From: Euglena gracilis
Lineage: Eukaryota; Euglenida; Euglenophyceae; Euglenales
Assembly (NCBI GenBank): GCA_039621445.1
Contig: CP154957.1
Span: 10,658,409-10,722,408, forward strand
Reading direction: 5' to 3'
Length of the DNA stretch: 64,000 bases
Made by a program: the position numbers and the translations under genes. Under the pieces are notes generated by a model that was given only the letters and a program-made list of their open reading frames with translations, was not told the origin of the DNA and did no database searches. Shown one piece after another: positions 54,201 through 64,000 of the stretch (position 1 is the first letter of the stretch; each line of letters starts with the position of its first letter).

Positions 54201-56821
54201 GCCCGGGTTCCCTCTGGAGGCGCTGCAGGGCCACTGGTTCATCACCGGCGGGTGGCCGGGGGACGGCCGCGGGGGCAGGGGGTTGTGCCCCACCTGCCTG
54301 CAACGTCCGCCGCAAAGTCGGACTCTCCCCGGGGCTGTCCCGTTCTCCCGGTGTGTGCGGTCTTTCATCGATTTGATTTCGTCATTTTATTGCAGCATCA
54401 TTTATGCATTTGCCTCGCTGTAAGCACTGCCAAGGAGGGATGCATGCCTGATGTAACCAAAGCCCGTTGTGTGTGTGCGTGTGTGTTTCCACAAAATTTG
54501 TTGCCATCCTGCAAAAGGCATGATTACCGACAACCATTCATTGGGTGGGGAGGGGGGCAGTCGCTGGTCTGTGAACACGAGCCGCTGTCCTCCGCACCCG
54601 GAACCCGCTGTTCGACTGCTTCGACTGCCAGAGCCACACGTTTACGGTGGACCGGTCCGCGAGCCCTCACCGCCTCCGCGGTGCCCTCAACTTCTGGGTG
54701 AAGAAAGACCTCCCCCAGTGCCGCTGCTGCCGAACCCCCCCCCCCGACTATTAAATTGGCACCAGCCCATGACCTCCCGAGCCTCCCTCCCTCCCACAGT
54801 CATTGGCCGATATGAGGAGGGTGCATGGGGTAGAGGAGGGGGGGCCTCTCCCCCGGACTGGAGAGGGTCGGAGGGACTGGAGGGGGTGACTGGCTGGTTT
54901 TTGGGGGGGGGATTTTCTGCTGTTTGAACTGGAGTTGGGGCGTGAGATATGGGAGCGCGCAATTTATTTTTCAGGGGACGGGATACTCTGGAATCCAGGA
55001 GAAATAACAAAACCATAAAGAATAGGGCCTTAAAAAAAATCCGGGGCCAGGTCATTTTTGTGGTGTTTTGCCGACCCCCCTGGGGGGGAGCAAAACTCGG
55101 AAGTGACCCCACCCTCTGGGGTCAGTCAATAATTGTACGCCCTGGAGTCGGTCTCATTGGGGTGGGCGCCAGAGGCGCGCCGGGCGCTGCCGTTGACTGC
55201 CGGGGGAAGAACTGCTCGTACGTCCATCGCCACGTCGACCAGTCGTGGGTCCAGGACCCGGCCACCCCCGGTCGCCCGTGCCCCCTCTTCTGTCCTTGGC
55301 CCCGGGGCAGCGAAGCCGGGCGATGGCGAAGGCCAGCTCCGAAGGCCTCATTTGTGGCCTGGTCCGGGGGATGTCCGTCCACCAAAAAGAGGTCGGACTA
55401 TGCGGGCTGCGCGGGAATCCTCGCAACCCTGTGGGTGGTGTGGGGGGGGGGTCCGCCCCCCACAAGGGGGCCGAGTTTTTAGGTCAATAATTATTTCGGC
55501 CCTGAGCACACCATTGCTTAACACCTGTGCCACCCCACCCCCGGGGGGGGGGGGTGACTGACTGGTTTTTTCAGAGTGATTGACTGGTTTTTTGGCCGTG
55601 ACCCCCCGGGGGTGGGGTAGGCGAGAAATCACCCAAAAGTGGCTGAGTGGCCAACCGGCGCCGAAGGCCCCGGAGAAAATTTTGGCCAAAAATGGCCTTG
55701 AAAGGCCAAAAAGTGACTGGTTTTCCTGAGTGGCCGACCCCCCGGGGGGGGGGGAGTAAAGTGACTGACTGGCTTGGCCGAAAAAAAAGTGACTGACTGG
55801 TTTTTCCGGAGTGGAAAGTGACCCCCCCTCCCCCCCCCAGGGGGTCGCTAAGCAATGGTATGGCCCTGAGACAGTTAGGTGCCGAAGGAATTCTTCTTTG
55901 TGGGGTGCTGTGGTGGGGGGTCCACCCCCCACCAGGCCTTCACACACAGCTCTGGCCAAGGGCAGCGGTTTTCTCCCTCCGGCATTTCGTGCCAGAAGTT
56001 TTAGTGCTTTGTTTGAAAATCTTAATTTTGATCCAAAATGGGCTAAAGTTCGCCCAGTACTGGGCCGCCACTCTCACTCAAATACATGTGGCAAGTGGGG
56101 GCATGCACTCACCTCATCAACCATGGCAATGAATACCTGCACTACGCCGATGACTGGTTTGTTCTCTCGTCCAGGCTCTCTTGGTGCATTTGTCAACATT
56201 TTGGATTTAAGTCCAGCCAAGTGGGGGCCCTTAATTTGCTGTTTGGTGGTCGGAACTGAATCACCGCTGTTCATTTATTGGGGTCGCGATTTAGTTGATT
56301 TTTTATCTGTTTCATGCGCTGTTTTACATCTGCAGTGTAAACGTTGTAACAGTTCATTTGTGGCAAATGGTGTAAAGACACAACAGAACAAATATTTTTA
56401 TATTGTGATTTTTTCATGTCAGTGCTGTTTGCTGCGAAAGAAGCGATGAAATCATGATTTCCTTCTGCACCTTAAAACCTCGGTCTTTCAACTCACCCAA
56501 GAGTTGCCCAATTTAGGCAGAGGCCGATACTCACAATACCCCCCCCCCTCACCCGCACCGGAGGATCGCCCGAGGATTGGGGGTCTGCCAGTGGCCTCCG
56601 ATCGGCACGTGCTGGTGTACTACTGCGGCTGCAACGACGCGTGGTGCGGCTACAGCGGCGCCATCCTGTACACCCGCAGCGCAGTGCTCCCCCCGGCTGT
56701 CATTCGCCCGGTCTCCCAGGCGTTGGGGGCCGCCAACATCCCGAATCTCACGTTTGACCGCTTTTGTCTTCCAGGGCCCCCTCAAAAGTGGCAACGAGAA
56801 AGTGGCATCACTGTCCAATGA
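51161..56821 (+). CDS. Violaxanthin de-epoxidase-like protein (7 recognised exons)
   Basis: Member of the VDE/VDE-like/VDE-related family: ascorbate-dependent lumenal enzymes that act on epoxy-xanthophylls, in photoprotection or carotenoid synthesis. Spliced exons give a hydrophobic lead (LLPLLGPLCLLLHV), the Cys-rich domain ending CQIRCGDLF, then CVPQ, a lipocalin-type core with GHWFITGG, NPLFDCFDCQSHTF, SWVQDP, NHGNEYLHYADDWFVLSS and YYCGCNDAWCGY...LYTRSAVLPP. Order and spacing follow plant VDE. The Glu-rich C-terminal domain of plant VDE is absent. Extra cysteines replace usual residues in the core. The hydrophobic lead suggests lumen targeting, but the N-terminal transit region was not found. 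Whether it is VDE, VDL or VDR in function cannot be told. Confidence 0.9.
52353..52548 (+). repeat. Direct duplication of about 75 bp
   Basis: GCCATTTTGTGCCATTTTTA, TAATTGTCATTCATTTACGA and CACATATTAT occur at about 52360 and again at about 52463, separated by TTG and ATT trinucleotides, in the VDE intron 1. Confidence 0.9.
52620..52719 (+). CDS. VDE-like exon 2 (Cys-rich domain)
   Basis: After CCAATCCAG it reads CQGDPICRTWMACTRACDDA then IACQIRCGDLFSN. The six cysteines and CQIRCGDLF match the plant VDE Cys-rich domain (CQIKCGDLFEN). It ends AACG|GCCCGG, a GC donor in phase 1 that fits the next acceptor. Confidence 0.93.
54110..54255 (+). CDS. VDE-like exon 3 (CVPQ, GHWFITGG)
   Basis: After CCCCCCCAG it reads ALLPPRRLPCHHCVPQ and on to LEALQGHWFITGGW. 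GxWFIT is the lipocalin opening strand of VDE. The downstream border shares GG with exon 4; joining there gives GGWNPLFD, the family length exactly, and GGGGGACGGC (54258-54267) can pair fully with GCTGTCCTCC (54584-54593), counting two G-U pairs. Confidence 0.88.
54602..54697 (+). CDS. VDE-like exon 4 (NPLFDCFDCQ)
   Basis: Reads NPLFDCFDCQSHTFTVDRSA to RGALNFW, then GTGAAG. It equals plant NPTFDxFDCQLHEFH to GNLSW. The first Cys of FDCFDC replaces Ala or Thr of plant VDE. Confidence 0.92.
55210..55273 (+). CDS. VDE-like exon 5 (SWVQDP)
   Basis: After GGGGGAAG it reads NCSYVHRHVDQSWVQDPATP G, equal to plant TRSAVQKFVQDPKYPG. The 3' end is likely GGTC|GCCCGT, a GC donor giving PGL with exon 6. 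The first residues are less certain. Confidence 0.8.
56096..56174 (+). CDS. VDE-like exon 6 (NEYLHYADDWFVLSS)
   Basis: Reads GACTHLINHGNEYLHYADDW then FVLSS, equal to plant LYNHDNEYLLYQDDWYILSS. It ends TCCAG|GCTCTC, a GC donor in phase 2 that fits the acceptor CCCGAG before exon 7. Confidence 0.85.
56575..56821 (+). CDS. VDE-like exon 7 (YYCGCNDAWCGY, C terminus)
   Basis: Reads ASDRHVLVYYCGCNDAWCGY then SGAILYTRSAVLPPAVI and on to NLTFDRFCLPGPP before TGA at 56819-56821. Plant VDE has YYKGRNDAWDGYGG here, so three positions are Cys instead. The final 20 or so codons run into a small foldback repeat that also supplies the stop, so the exact C terminus is doubtful. Confidence 0.88.
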
Positions 56822-56895
56822 CCCCCAATGTCCAACGACCCCGACCTCCCCCCCTGCATGGAGGACAGAAACGCCACGTGTTGGACACAGGAGGG
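56812..56895. repeat. TGTCCAACGACC foldback repeat at the VDE stop
   Basis: CTGTCCAATGACC and ATGTCCAACGACC at the left and GTGTTGGACACAGG at the right form a short foldback unit related to 7722-8350. The in-frame TGA of the VDE-like exon lies inside its first arm. Confidence 0.65.
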
Positions 56896-57679
56896 AGGGC
56901 AATTCTCAGGCGGTTTACTTCGCACTTAAGCCGATGAAGGGTTCCTCTGCACAATCACGCCAATTCTGCAAATTTGCGCTCCATTTTGCATTCCCAAAAG
57001 CAAGATTCACCTCCTTTTATTGTGCTTTCGGTTGCGACGCTGCTGGCTAGTAAGTGACCCCAAGGAGATGCCCCTTTTCCCCGTTTTTGCCAGCTGGCGG
57101 CACGTTTTCGGCGATCGACAGAGACAATGCTTTGCAGCCCAAGTATCCGAAAAACACATGGGGAAAAAGACACAAAACAGCGGAGCGGTTCCTGGGACCA
57201 TTTTCTTGCCTTGTTGCTGGCAGCCCCAGAGCTGCCCCAACCCGACGGAAACCCTGTGAAAGAGATTTCTGAAAAGCCTCTTTGTTGCCTTTTCCCGCAT
57301 GGACTGTCGACCAGGAGATGTGAACCAGTGTAGAAAATCCATGGTGAACTGGTTTGGGAGGTTGAGAGGTCCGGCAGGTGTGGAGAGAGGTACAGGTTCT
57401 CTCGCGGTGCCAGTGTGGCCGGGGTGTCAGGGTACCGGTTTCACGACCCACAACCGACCAGCAGGGAAGGGCTCTGGGACAGTGGGAGCAGAAGGGCATT
57501 TTGCAGTGTTTTTCAGAGGAGGGAAGTTGGTGGTGACCCATCTTTCTCGTAAAAAAAAGAATCAGGGGCATATGGCCACTGAATGGGACATTGAAACAGT
57601 GTCAGCTCTTGCACAACTGCGCAAAGGAATTGGTGTGCCGAGTTTCATACCCCAAATGTGTTTGTTTCAGCAAGGATGG

Positions 57680-57910
57680 ATGTTGGATATCGGCCCACAT
57701 CGGGTTTATCGAAAATCTTGAATTTATCGAGTCCCGAAAAAATATCGTGAAATATCGGCCCCATTGGGGGGGGGGCGTATTTTTTTGTTGGTTGGTAGGT
57801 TGTTTGTTTTTTGGGCAATTTTGCGATTCTCCAAAACACAAATGAGGATATCGGGGCACAAAATGATCATATCGGTTTTATCGACTTTTATCGAGGATAT
57901 CGGGGTGTCA
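57680..57910 (+). repeat. ATATCGG / TTTATCGA short repeats
   Basis: ATATCG occurs about eight times and TTTATCGA three times in 230 bp, in both relative orders, with unlike spacers. Confidence 0.7.
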
Positions 57911-59127
57911 ATCCCCTGAAACCAATGTCAATATCCATCCTTGCTTTCAGATTGAGTGGTGTCCCCCCTGATTTTCACGGGAGATGAAACTGCTTGGAAA
58001 CTTTGTCTGTTGACCGGCAGGATCCATTGCGGCAGATACCTTGGGGACAGGCGTCGAGGCAGAGCACTGTAAGTAATAATTTTCCACTTGTTTTCACCAA
58101 TGTGTAGAGTGTGCACAGCAAAGACCTTTATTCCACAGCCCATAGCCCATGGGCAATGGAAATTGAGGAGTTGTATTTATTTTGAAACTCGCTTGCGCAA
58201 TTGCGCAAGTGGTTGAAATTTACACTCTTTTGTGCAATTGTGCCAATTTGTTTTTAGATTTTGTTTGTGTGATTGTGCAAGTGACGCAGTTAATTTTATC
58301 CTCACTGGGACCATTTTCTGATGTGAGTTTATGTTATCAGAAATGGATGCATGATAGGGTGTCATCAGACACGTTCCATGGCAGTGTATTTTCGTTGCAT
58401 ATCTTTCAATGAGCTGTTGGAGGGGAGTGTGATTTGAATGCCAAACAGCCTGGCAAAAAAAAAGAGTCTTCGCAACCCCTTTGTCGGACACCTCATCCGA
58501 TGATTTAGCCGTTTGTGAGTTTCAGGTGTTCACAGAGCCCTGCATTTAGTTGATTTTCTGCTCTTGATTTATAGAGCAAATCAAGAGCAAACCTTCCAGT
58601 AGGCAACGACAGGGCAAAAAGAATTCCTTCATTTTGGTCCCAAACGGCAGCCATTCTGGCAGCAGTCATCGCTGGGTGGACACTCTTCGGAGCTGTGATC
58701 TTGTTGATCAGCTCCCAGGTGGTAGAATGTGCGAGATCACAAATTCCGCGGAGTGACAGGCTGCATTTTCGAAACTGTCCAATGCTGTTTTTGCAATTTG
58801 AATTGGATCCTTCGAATCCCAATGTCCGGTTTTGCGAGTTTTGAGACACGTTGTTTCATCCAAAAAGGGACCCGAAAACGACCCCAAAAAATGCCATCAA
58901 TTCTGGAATGGGTCGCGGGTTGCGCGATCGCGCAAAGGCAAGTCCACTTTTGTGGCTAAGTGCGAAGTTGACCACCTAAGTAATTATAAATGGCGCAATG
59001 TATAATTAAATGGAACGAGCGAAAGGAATGTGCCTTTTTCCTTGCGCCGTGCAACATTGGATGAACGTTTTTCTTTGTGTAAGTGCCATCGTTCATGTCG
59101 ATTTTCGTTGTGTTTCACTGCTTTCAG

Positions 59128-59198
59128 AGTGGTGCCCTGCGACCACCCAGATGCGACAGTCGCTGGATGTGTCTGACCTCTACACACATTTTGCCCAG
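59128..59198 (+). other. Unassigned exon-like stretch
   Basis: Between CTGCTTTCAG and CCCAG|GTGTTT; one frame reads WCPATTQMRQSLDVSDLY then THFAQ. No family recognised. Confidence 0.25.
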
Positions 59199-60990
59199 GT
59201 GTTTGGGTTGGATTGATTCCCATCTGACAATTTCTTTTGTTGAATAATAATGCGGCACAATGACCTTGCACCTGTGTGATGGTGTCAATTATATTGCAGC
59301 CCCCTGGGTTTCGTGGTTGTGCCACATATGATAGGATAGGATAGGATACCAAAATGAGAATGCAACTCCCCCGCAAAGAGTCGGGTCTTTTTTTGCGAGC
59401 AAATCCCACCCAAAATGATGGGGCAAGAAGAAAAATAAGGCAGTTCCAACAACTCCCCCCCCCCCAGGTCATTGTCTCGAAACGTAGTTCTTTGAGGAGG
59501 TGGGCCACACCTGCTCAGAAGTCATTGGCCAGAAAATGATCTATGCATCAACCCCCACCCAGAGGATGCCACCGTTGTAAAGCCTTGGAAGTTGTCACCT
59601 TGACTCGTACCAACTGGCTGGTCTGATGGGAAGTTCTCACCAAGGCTTACGGCTAAGGAGAGAACGCATCCACATTTTTTTGTGCTTTTCAACCTAAGAA
59701 ATTCTCGTTTTGAACCTGTATTTTTCCCTGGGACCAAACTTTTCGCCAGTTTCTTCTGAATTTTTTTTGTCAAAACAGCATGGGCTTTGCCATTTTTATA
59801 ACAGCCAGGCCAGGCCACACAAAAAAAGGCACAAAATCCAATTTTTCTTTTGTTGCATTTTTTTGTGTTTTTTTTGTTTTTCTTTGCTTCTTTTTTCTCA
59901 AGGCCAACGTTGCGTCCCCTCCTGCTTGTATTCCCTGACTCACCACAGGGAGTATTTTTTTTTCCCTTTCGGATCAAATGGGGAAAAACAACAATACATT
60001 GTTTGGAAAATTCAAACGTCGACTGAGGATTGTGCCGAACATAGAGGGAAAAAGACAGGCTGGGCATCATAGTCCAGGGATTGGTGCTCATCCTGGAATC
60101 GCTAACTGCGGTTGATTGCAAATAACTACAGATATGCTCATAAACCCCAAAATGTGGAGAGCTACGGATAACAACGGATAAGGCTGATTCCAAACAGAAT
60201 ATTGCGGATAGCTGTGTGCAAATGCAGGTGTGAAGTTTGACGTGGCCAGGCAAGGACAGCCACCGGATCCTACCGGATCCCACCGGAGATTGTTTTTCCG
60301 TGCACAGATTTTTCTTCTGGATTTATGGCCCCAAATCTGCCCCCATGTCCCCCCCATGTCCCCCCCCCCCGCGTCCCGGATCTTGGCCGGGCACATTTTT
60401 TGGTCGTTCAAAGGAAAAATACATCCAATTTTGAGTGACGTTTATGAGGACAGTTGAGCCACCTGCGTCCCCCCCCCTGCGTCCCGAACCACCCCCAAAG
60501 TCTCATGCTGCAAAGAGCGATGTACAACTAAACAGGGCCAATAGGTGACAGCACGGGACAAAGAAAGGAGGCCAAGACCCTGACCCCGGGGCCATGGATG
60601 TGGTCATGCTGTGCACCTACTGCATGATGCAAATGGAATATCCGGTCCAAACCACCTTGTTGCGTGTATTTTTTCGCGGTCCCCACCCCCCAAGGCAACC
60701 CACCGGAACCCCACCGGGTCCCACCGGATCCACCGGAGACTAAAAACTGGGGATGAGTGTCTTTGCCTGGATTTGGCCCTGAAATATTTTTGGGGAGGGG
60801 AGGGGTCTCATTTATCAGTGTACATCAGGGTGTATTGGATACACCACATTTTTTTTGATCGTGGTATTTGGCCAGCTGAGAGTGGTTTCAGTGGTTGCAA
60901 TTGCATTTTGACGTTTTTTGGGGGGGGATGGTAAGTGTTTTTGCAACTGTGGATAACTGTGGTTAATTACCGTGCAGAATTTGGCCCCCA

Positions 60991-61225
60991 ATGGATGAGC
61001 ACCAATCTCTGGACAGTCCACTGGCAGAGGGTAATTTGGCAGCACCCGACCCGGAACGCCTGCGGTGGCGTCGCCCACCCGCTCTGAAGCGCATCGAGTT
61101 CGAGTTGCTTTTTTATTCTCCTGTCCTGCCGTCTCGCACGGTCCCTTCGCCCTTCGACGTCTTCCCTGACCAGACTTTCTTTCCCCGCAACCAGTACCCG
61201 ACGAGTGCCAGCTTGTTTGCTGGCA
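60991..61225 (+). other. Open stretch with ATG, unassigned
   Basis: An ATG-led frame of 78 codons: MDEHQSLDSPLAEGNLAA to FPRNQYPTSASLFAG, followed by CA|GTGAGT. Codon choice in the first half is exon-like, but the 3' end lies in a dispersed repeat, which weakens it. It could be a first exon of a gene continuing beyond the window. Confidence 0.25.
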
Positions 61226-61300
61226 GTGAGTGACCCCTCAGAACCTCCGCGCCGGTCCCCATGGTGGCACCATTTTCAGCATCCAATGTGTCTCCCAACG
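61208..61300 (+). repeat. Dispersed repeat C, copy 2
   Basis: CTTGTTTGCTGGCAGTGAGT then GACCCCTCAGAACC and CATCCAATG, as at 30430-30520. It overlaps the end of the open stretch 60991-61225 and its GTGAGT. Confidence 0.65.
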
Positions 61301-61359
61301 TGGCGGTTCCAACAGTACCGGCACGAACAAAAATCTTAGATGAACAGCAGGGGGGAATT

Positions 61360-61450
61360 GATATCCGCAATTTTTCCGCAATTTTCCGCAATTTTTCCGC
61401 AATTTCAACAGTTTTTTCCACAGTTTTTTTTCCCTTTCCACAATTTTTCC
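61360..61450 (+). repeat. CCGCAATTTTT short tandem repeat
   Basis: Three to four CCGCAATTTT units followed by CCACAGTTTTTT and CCACAATTTTT variants. Confidence 0.8.
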
Positions 61451-62319
61451 ACACGAGCCTAAGATGGAAGGTGAAATGAGTTCCGTCCATTTCTTGAACG
61501 CTTCACGAGGGAACCCAGGTGACTTTTTTATTATTTTGTTGCAAATTTGTCAAAATTTGCCAAATTTACAAATTTTGACAAAATTTGGCAGTTCCGGGCC
61601 TTTTTTAGGTTTTCCCCCAGTTTCTGCTAGGAAATAATTTCGGTTTCGAAAAAATTTGCATGCTGGACCAGATTTTAGCCCCAGTTCAATCTGCAGAGGC
61701 CACGGGTCTGACCAACAGAACCCATCCATTCCGTGGCCGCAAACACGCTTTGCCATCCCTGCGCTCAGGGATGCCAGCTTTTGATGTACCGTGACACTGC
61801 GCCTGGGGCTCAGTTTGTGGCAGCATCAATCCGCTCAATTGAGACAGCGTTCACCAACAGCCTTGTGTTCCACTGCCCCGTTAAAAAAATGCTTGTCGCA
61901 CCTCTTCTGGTCTTGCGACTTTGTTCATCTCCCAGGAAATCCCAAACCCGGAAAAACTCTGTCCGTCCCATCCCGCCAGCCACGACTTTTTCCAGCAGGC
62001 TGTCCTTAGCCGGGCTGTGCCCCCCCAGGGTTCGACTAAAATGAAGCCAGTTTCAACTTGAGCTGGCTGGCCCCACCTGGAATGGGACATTTTTGAAGAA
62101 ATTGTTGGGGAAAATGCTGAAGAAATTGCTGCTTTGAGGAGTTTTTGATGATTTAAAAGAAATACTAGTAATATAAATTAATTTGGCAACCTTAACCACT
62201 GCCCCCCCCCCCCGGCCCAAGTAGTTAAACCAAGGAGGAGAAGTCCACCCTCTCAAACTCAAGCTGATGGGGGTTTCGACAGCACTTTTTGGACGATTTC
62301 CGTTTATTTTTTGGGGGCG

Positions 62320-62510
62320 GGGTTAGGTTACGGTTGTTGTTCCAAAGCTGATTAGGGTAAGCGTTAGGTCAGAGTTAGCCTTAATCGGGTCTAAATTCTG
62401 CCCTAATGTTGGCCTTATTTCAGCCTAATTTCAGGCTAAACGGCCTGACCCTGACCCCATTCCCCAACCCTCACATTAACCCTATCCCTTTCAATTAACC
62501 CCAAACCTTC
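62320..62510. repeat. Diverged GGTTAG/CTAACC inverted-repeat text
   Basis: GGGTTAGGTTACGG, AGGGTAAGCGTTAGG and CCTAATTTCAGGCTAA, CATTAACCCTATCCC resemble a decayed member of the 38732-38936 family. Similar text occurs near 52900-53110. Confidence 0.45.
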
Positions 62511-63035
62511 AACTTGGACCAAGAGCAGGCCTGCTGCACTGCAAATTTCGCACAGGCACCTCCCATGGGGAGAATGGGGGGGTGACCGGTCCATGTTCTT
62601 AAGCGCAAGGTGGGGGGGGGGTCCGAACCTCCCCTGTTTAACTACTGCCTCCCCTGAGCTGCCAATTTATTAAAAAATATTCTGGTTCTATTTTGAGAAA
62701 TCTCGTCCCAGAAAAATTGGGGCGCTTTTGGAGCCATCCTGGTCCAGCCTGAATGCTGGCGGGATTTCTTCCAACCTGCCTGACCACCTTTTTCTCTTAA
62801 AGAACAAAGTTTCCCACCGCTCTGATCTTCAGTTTGGCTGGTAGTGACAGGATTTTAATTTGGATTTCAAAGTCTGTCATGAAGTCTTTTCCAATTGTTT
62901 GAATGACACAAGTGTCCCAGCACACTTACTTTCCCGATGCCTGCGATAAATTGTGCTTCTGCTGCGCCTCTTGCATTTTCCTGACCTCCACCGGCGCATT
63001 CACTCTTTCAAATTCCCCATCGCTCCCAAACTACC

Positions 63036-63076
63036 AACAGGGCGCAGCGCCGCGGAAGGCCAAGGATGTTGTGATT
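63036..63076 (+). other. Unassigned exon-like stretch
   Basis: After CTACCAACAG a GC-rich stretch reads GAAPRKAKDVVIG before GTTTCT. Short and unrecognised. Confidence 0.18.
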
Positions 63077-64000
63077 GGGTTTCTCCGAAACCTTTTACCG
63101 TTGTCTTTTTCTGTCAGCTGACGCATTTTGGAATTACCCCAAATGGAAATAGCCAATTTCAGCTGTCCAAAATGCTGCATGCATTGTGGTGAAAATGAAG
63201 AAAGCAACACAGAAAAGCACTCAAACGTGATGGATATGTCTGGAATTCACACAAACCGGTGCAATTTTTCATTCCTCCCCCCCAGCTTGTCCTTGACACA
63301 GCTTGTCCATGACCCACACCCCGTGTCAATCACATTTTTCTTGAACCCAAAATGCTTTATGTCCCACGGAGCTGTGCGTATGACACGGCATGTCAACCCC
63401 CCATGTCAACAGCATTTTCCCCTTACTTTGGTGTCAGGGGTTTTTTTGTCTTGGACCCCGGGGGGGGGGGGGCAGCCAAGCCCCCCCCCCCGGGGGGGGG
63501 GGGGGGGGCTCGGCTGGATCCCACCCCCCTGGGGGACCCTACCCCAGGGGGGTGGGATATACTTTTCGGCGCAAAAGGCACCGAAAATTTTTAAAAAGGT
63601 GCTATTTTTAGCATTTTTCGCCTATTTTTGGCCATTTTTCGGGGAAAAGTGAGTGGGTCTCCCGGAACCCACCCCCCCCCCCGGGCCCCCCCAGGGGGTG
63701 GGTGGGGGGACCTCCCCCCCTGTCTTAAAAAGAACCCCTGTTTGGCTTGTCAAAGGCAAGGGGGCAAGGTATACCGTGTGGATTTTTCTGTTGCTGATGT
63801 TCAGATTGATTGTCCATACTGCGTTAGTACATGGCTCGTGTTTGCCTCTTCCCCAGCGCACTTCTTGCGTCTTGTTGGGATGCCAATGCCTTCCATCCCT
63901 GTTTTTGGGCCCTCTCTCTGCCCGATTGCCCTCTTTGGAACGCACTGTTACGCATGCGTGCTCCCCTCCCCACCACAGCCCCCGTGTGAGACCAAGGGAC

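Larger units (their letters stand above)
56822..64000. other. Region without recognised gene
   Basis: Holds ATATCGG-type repeats (57680-57910), GCGCAATTGCGC palindromes (58191 and relatives), CCGCAATTTT repeats (61360-61440), CTAACC/GGTTAG-rich text (62320-62510) and G/C-run elements (63440-63740). Three exon-like stretches are listed separately; none has a recognised family. Confidence 0.6.

Overview
This is a nuclear window from a photosynthetic eukaryote, most likely a euglenid alga. It carries three genes, all on the + strand, broken into short exons by long, repeat-filled introns. The genes were recognised by protein-family motifs read exon by exon, because no long uninterrupted reading frame is real here. 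They are a PPP-family Ser/Thr phosphatase (about 3.5-23.5 kb), a MYST-family histone acetyltransferase with a chromo-barrel domain (about 34.2-48.6 kb) and a violaxanthin de-epoxidase-like (VDE-like) protein (about 51.2-56.8 kb). The VDE-like gene points to an alga with a xanthophyll cycle.

The euglenid assignment rests mainly on the introns. At least ten introns do not have usable GT/GC-AG borders where the protein family demands a junction. Instead the two borders share a 1-5 nt direct repeat, and in most cases the sequences just inside the two ends can base-pair (for example GGCCAGA with TCTGGCC, CAGGCTGC with GCAGCCTG, GGGGGACGGC with GCTGTCCTCC). Joining across the shared repeat restores family spacing in frame. 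This is the known character of euglenid non-conventional introns. Ordinary GT-AG introns and several GC-AG introns occur in the same genes. A dinoflagellate with comparable introns is the main alternative.

Layout: 1-3537 dispersed repeats; 3538-23479 phosphatase gene; 23480-34200 no recognised gene, many repeats and a Tc1/mariner relic at 32621-33986; 34201-48604 MYST gene; 48605-51160 simple repeats; 51161-56821 VDE-like gene; 56822-64000 no recognised gene. The non-coding DNA is dominated by homopolymer G and C runs, small foldback (inverted-repeat) elements, microsatellites, a 31-bp minisatellite and a long poly-T tract. The three genes share no pathway: signalling, chromatin and plastid photoprotection.

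Exon borders are my own reconstruction by reading-frame phase and family alignment from memory; no database search or transcript was available. The true 5' ends of all three genes were not found.
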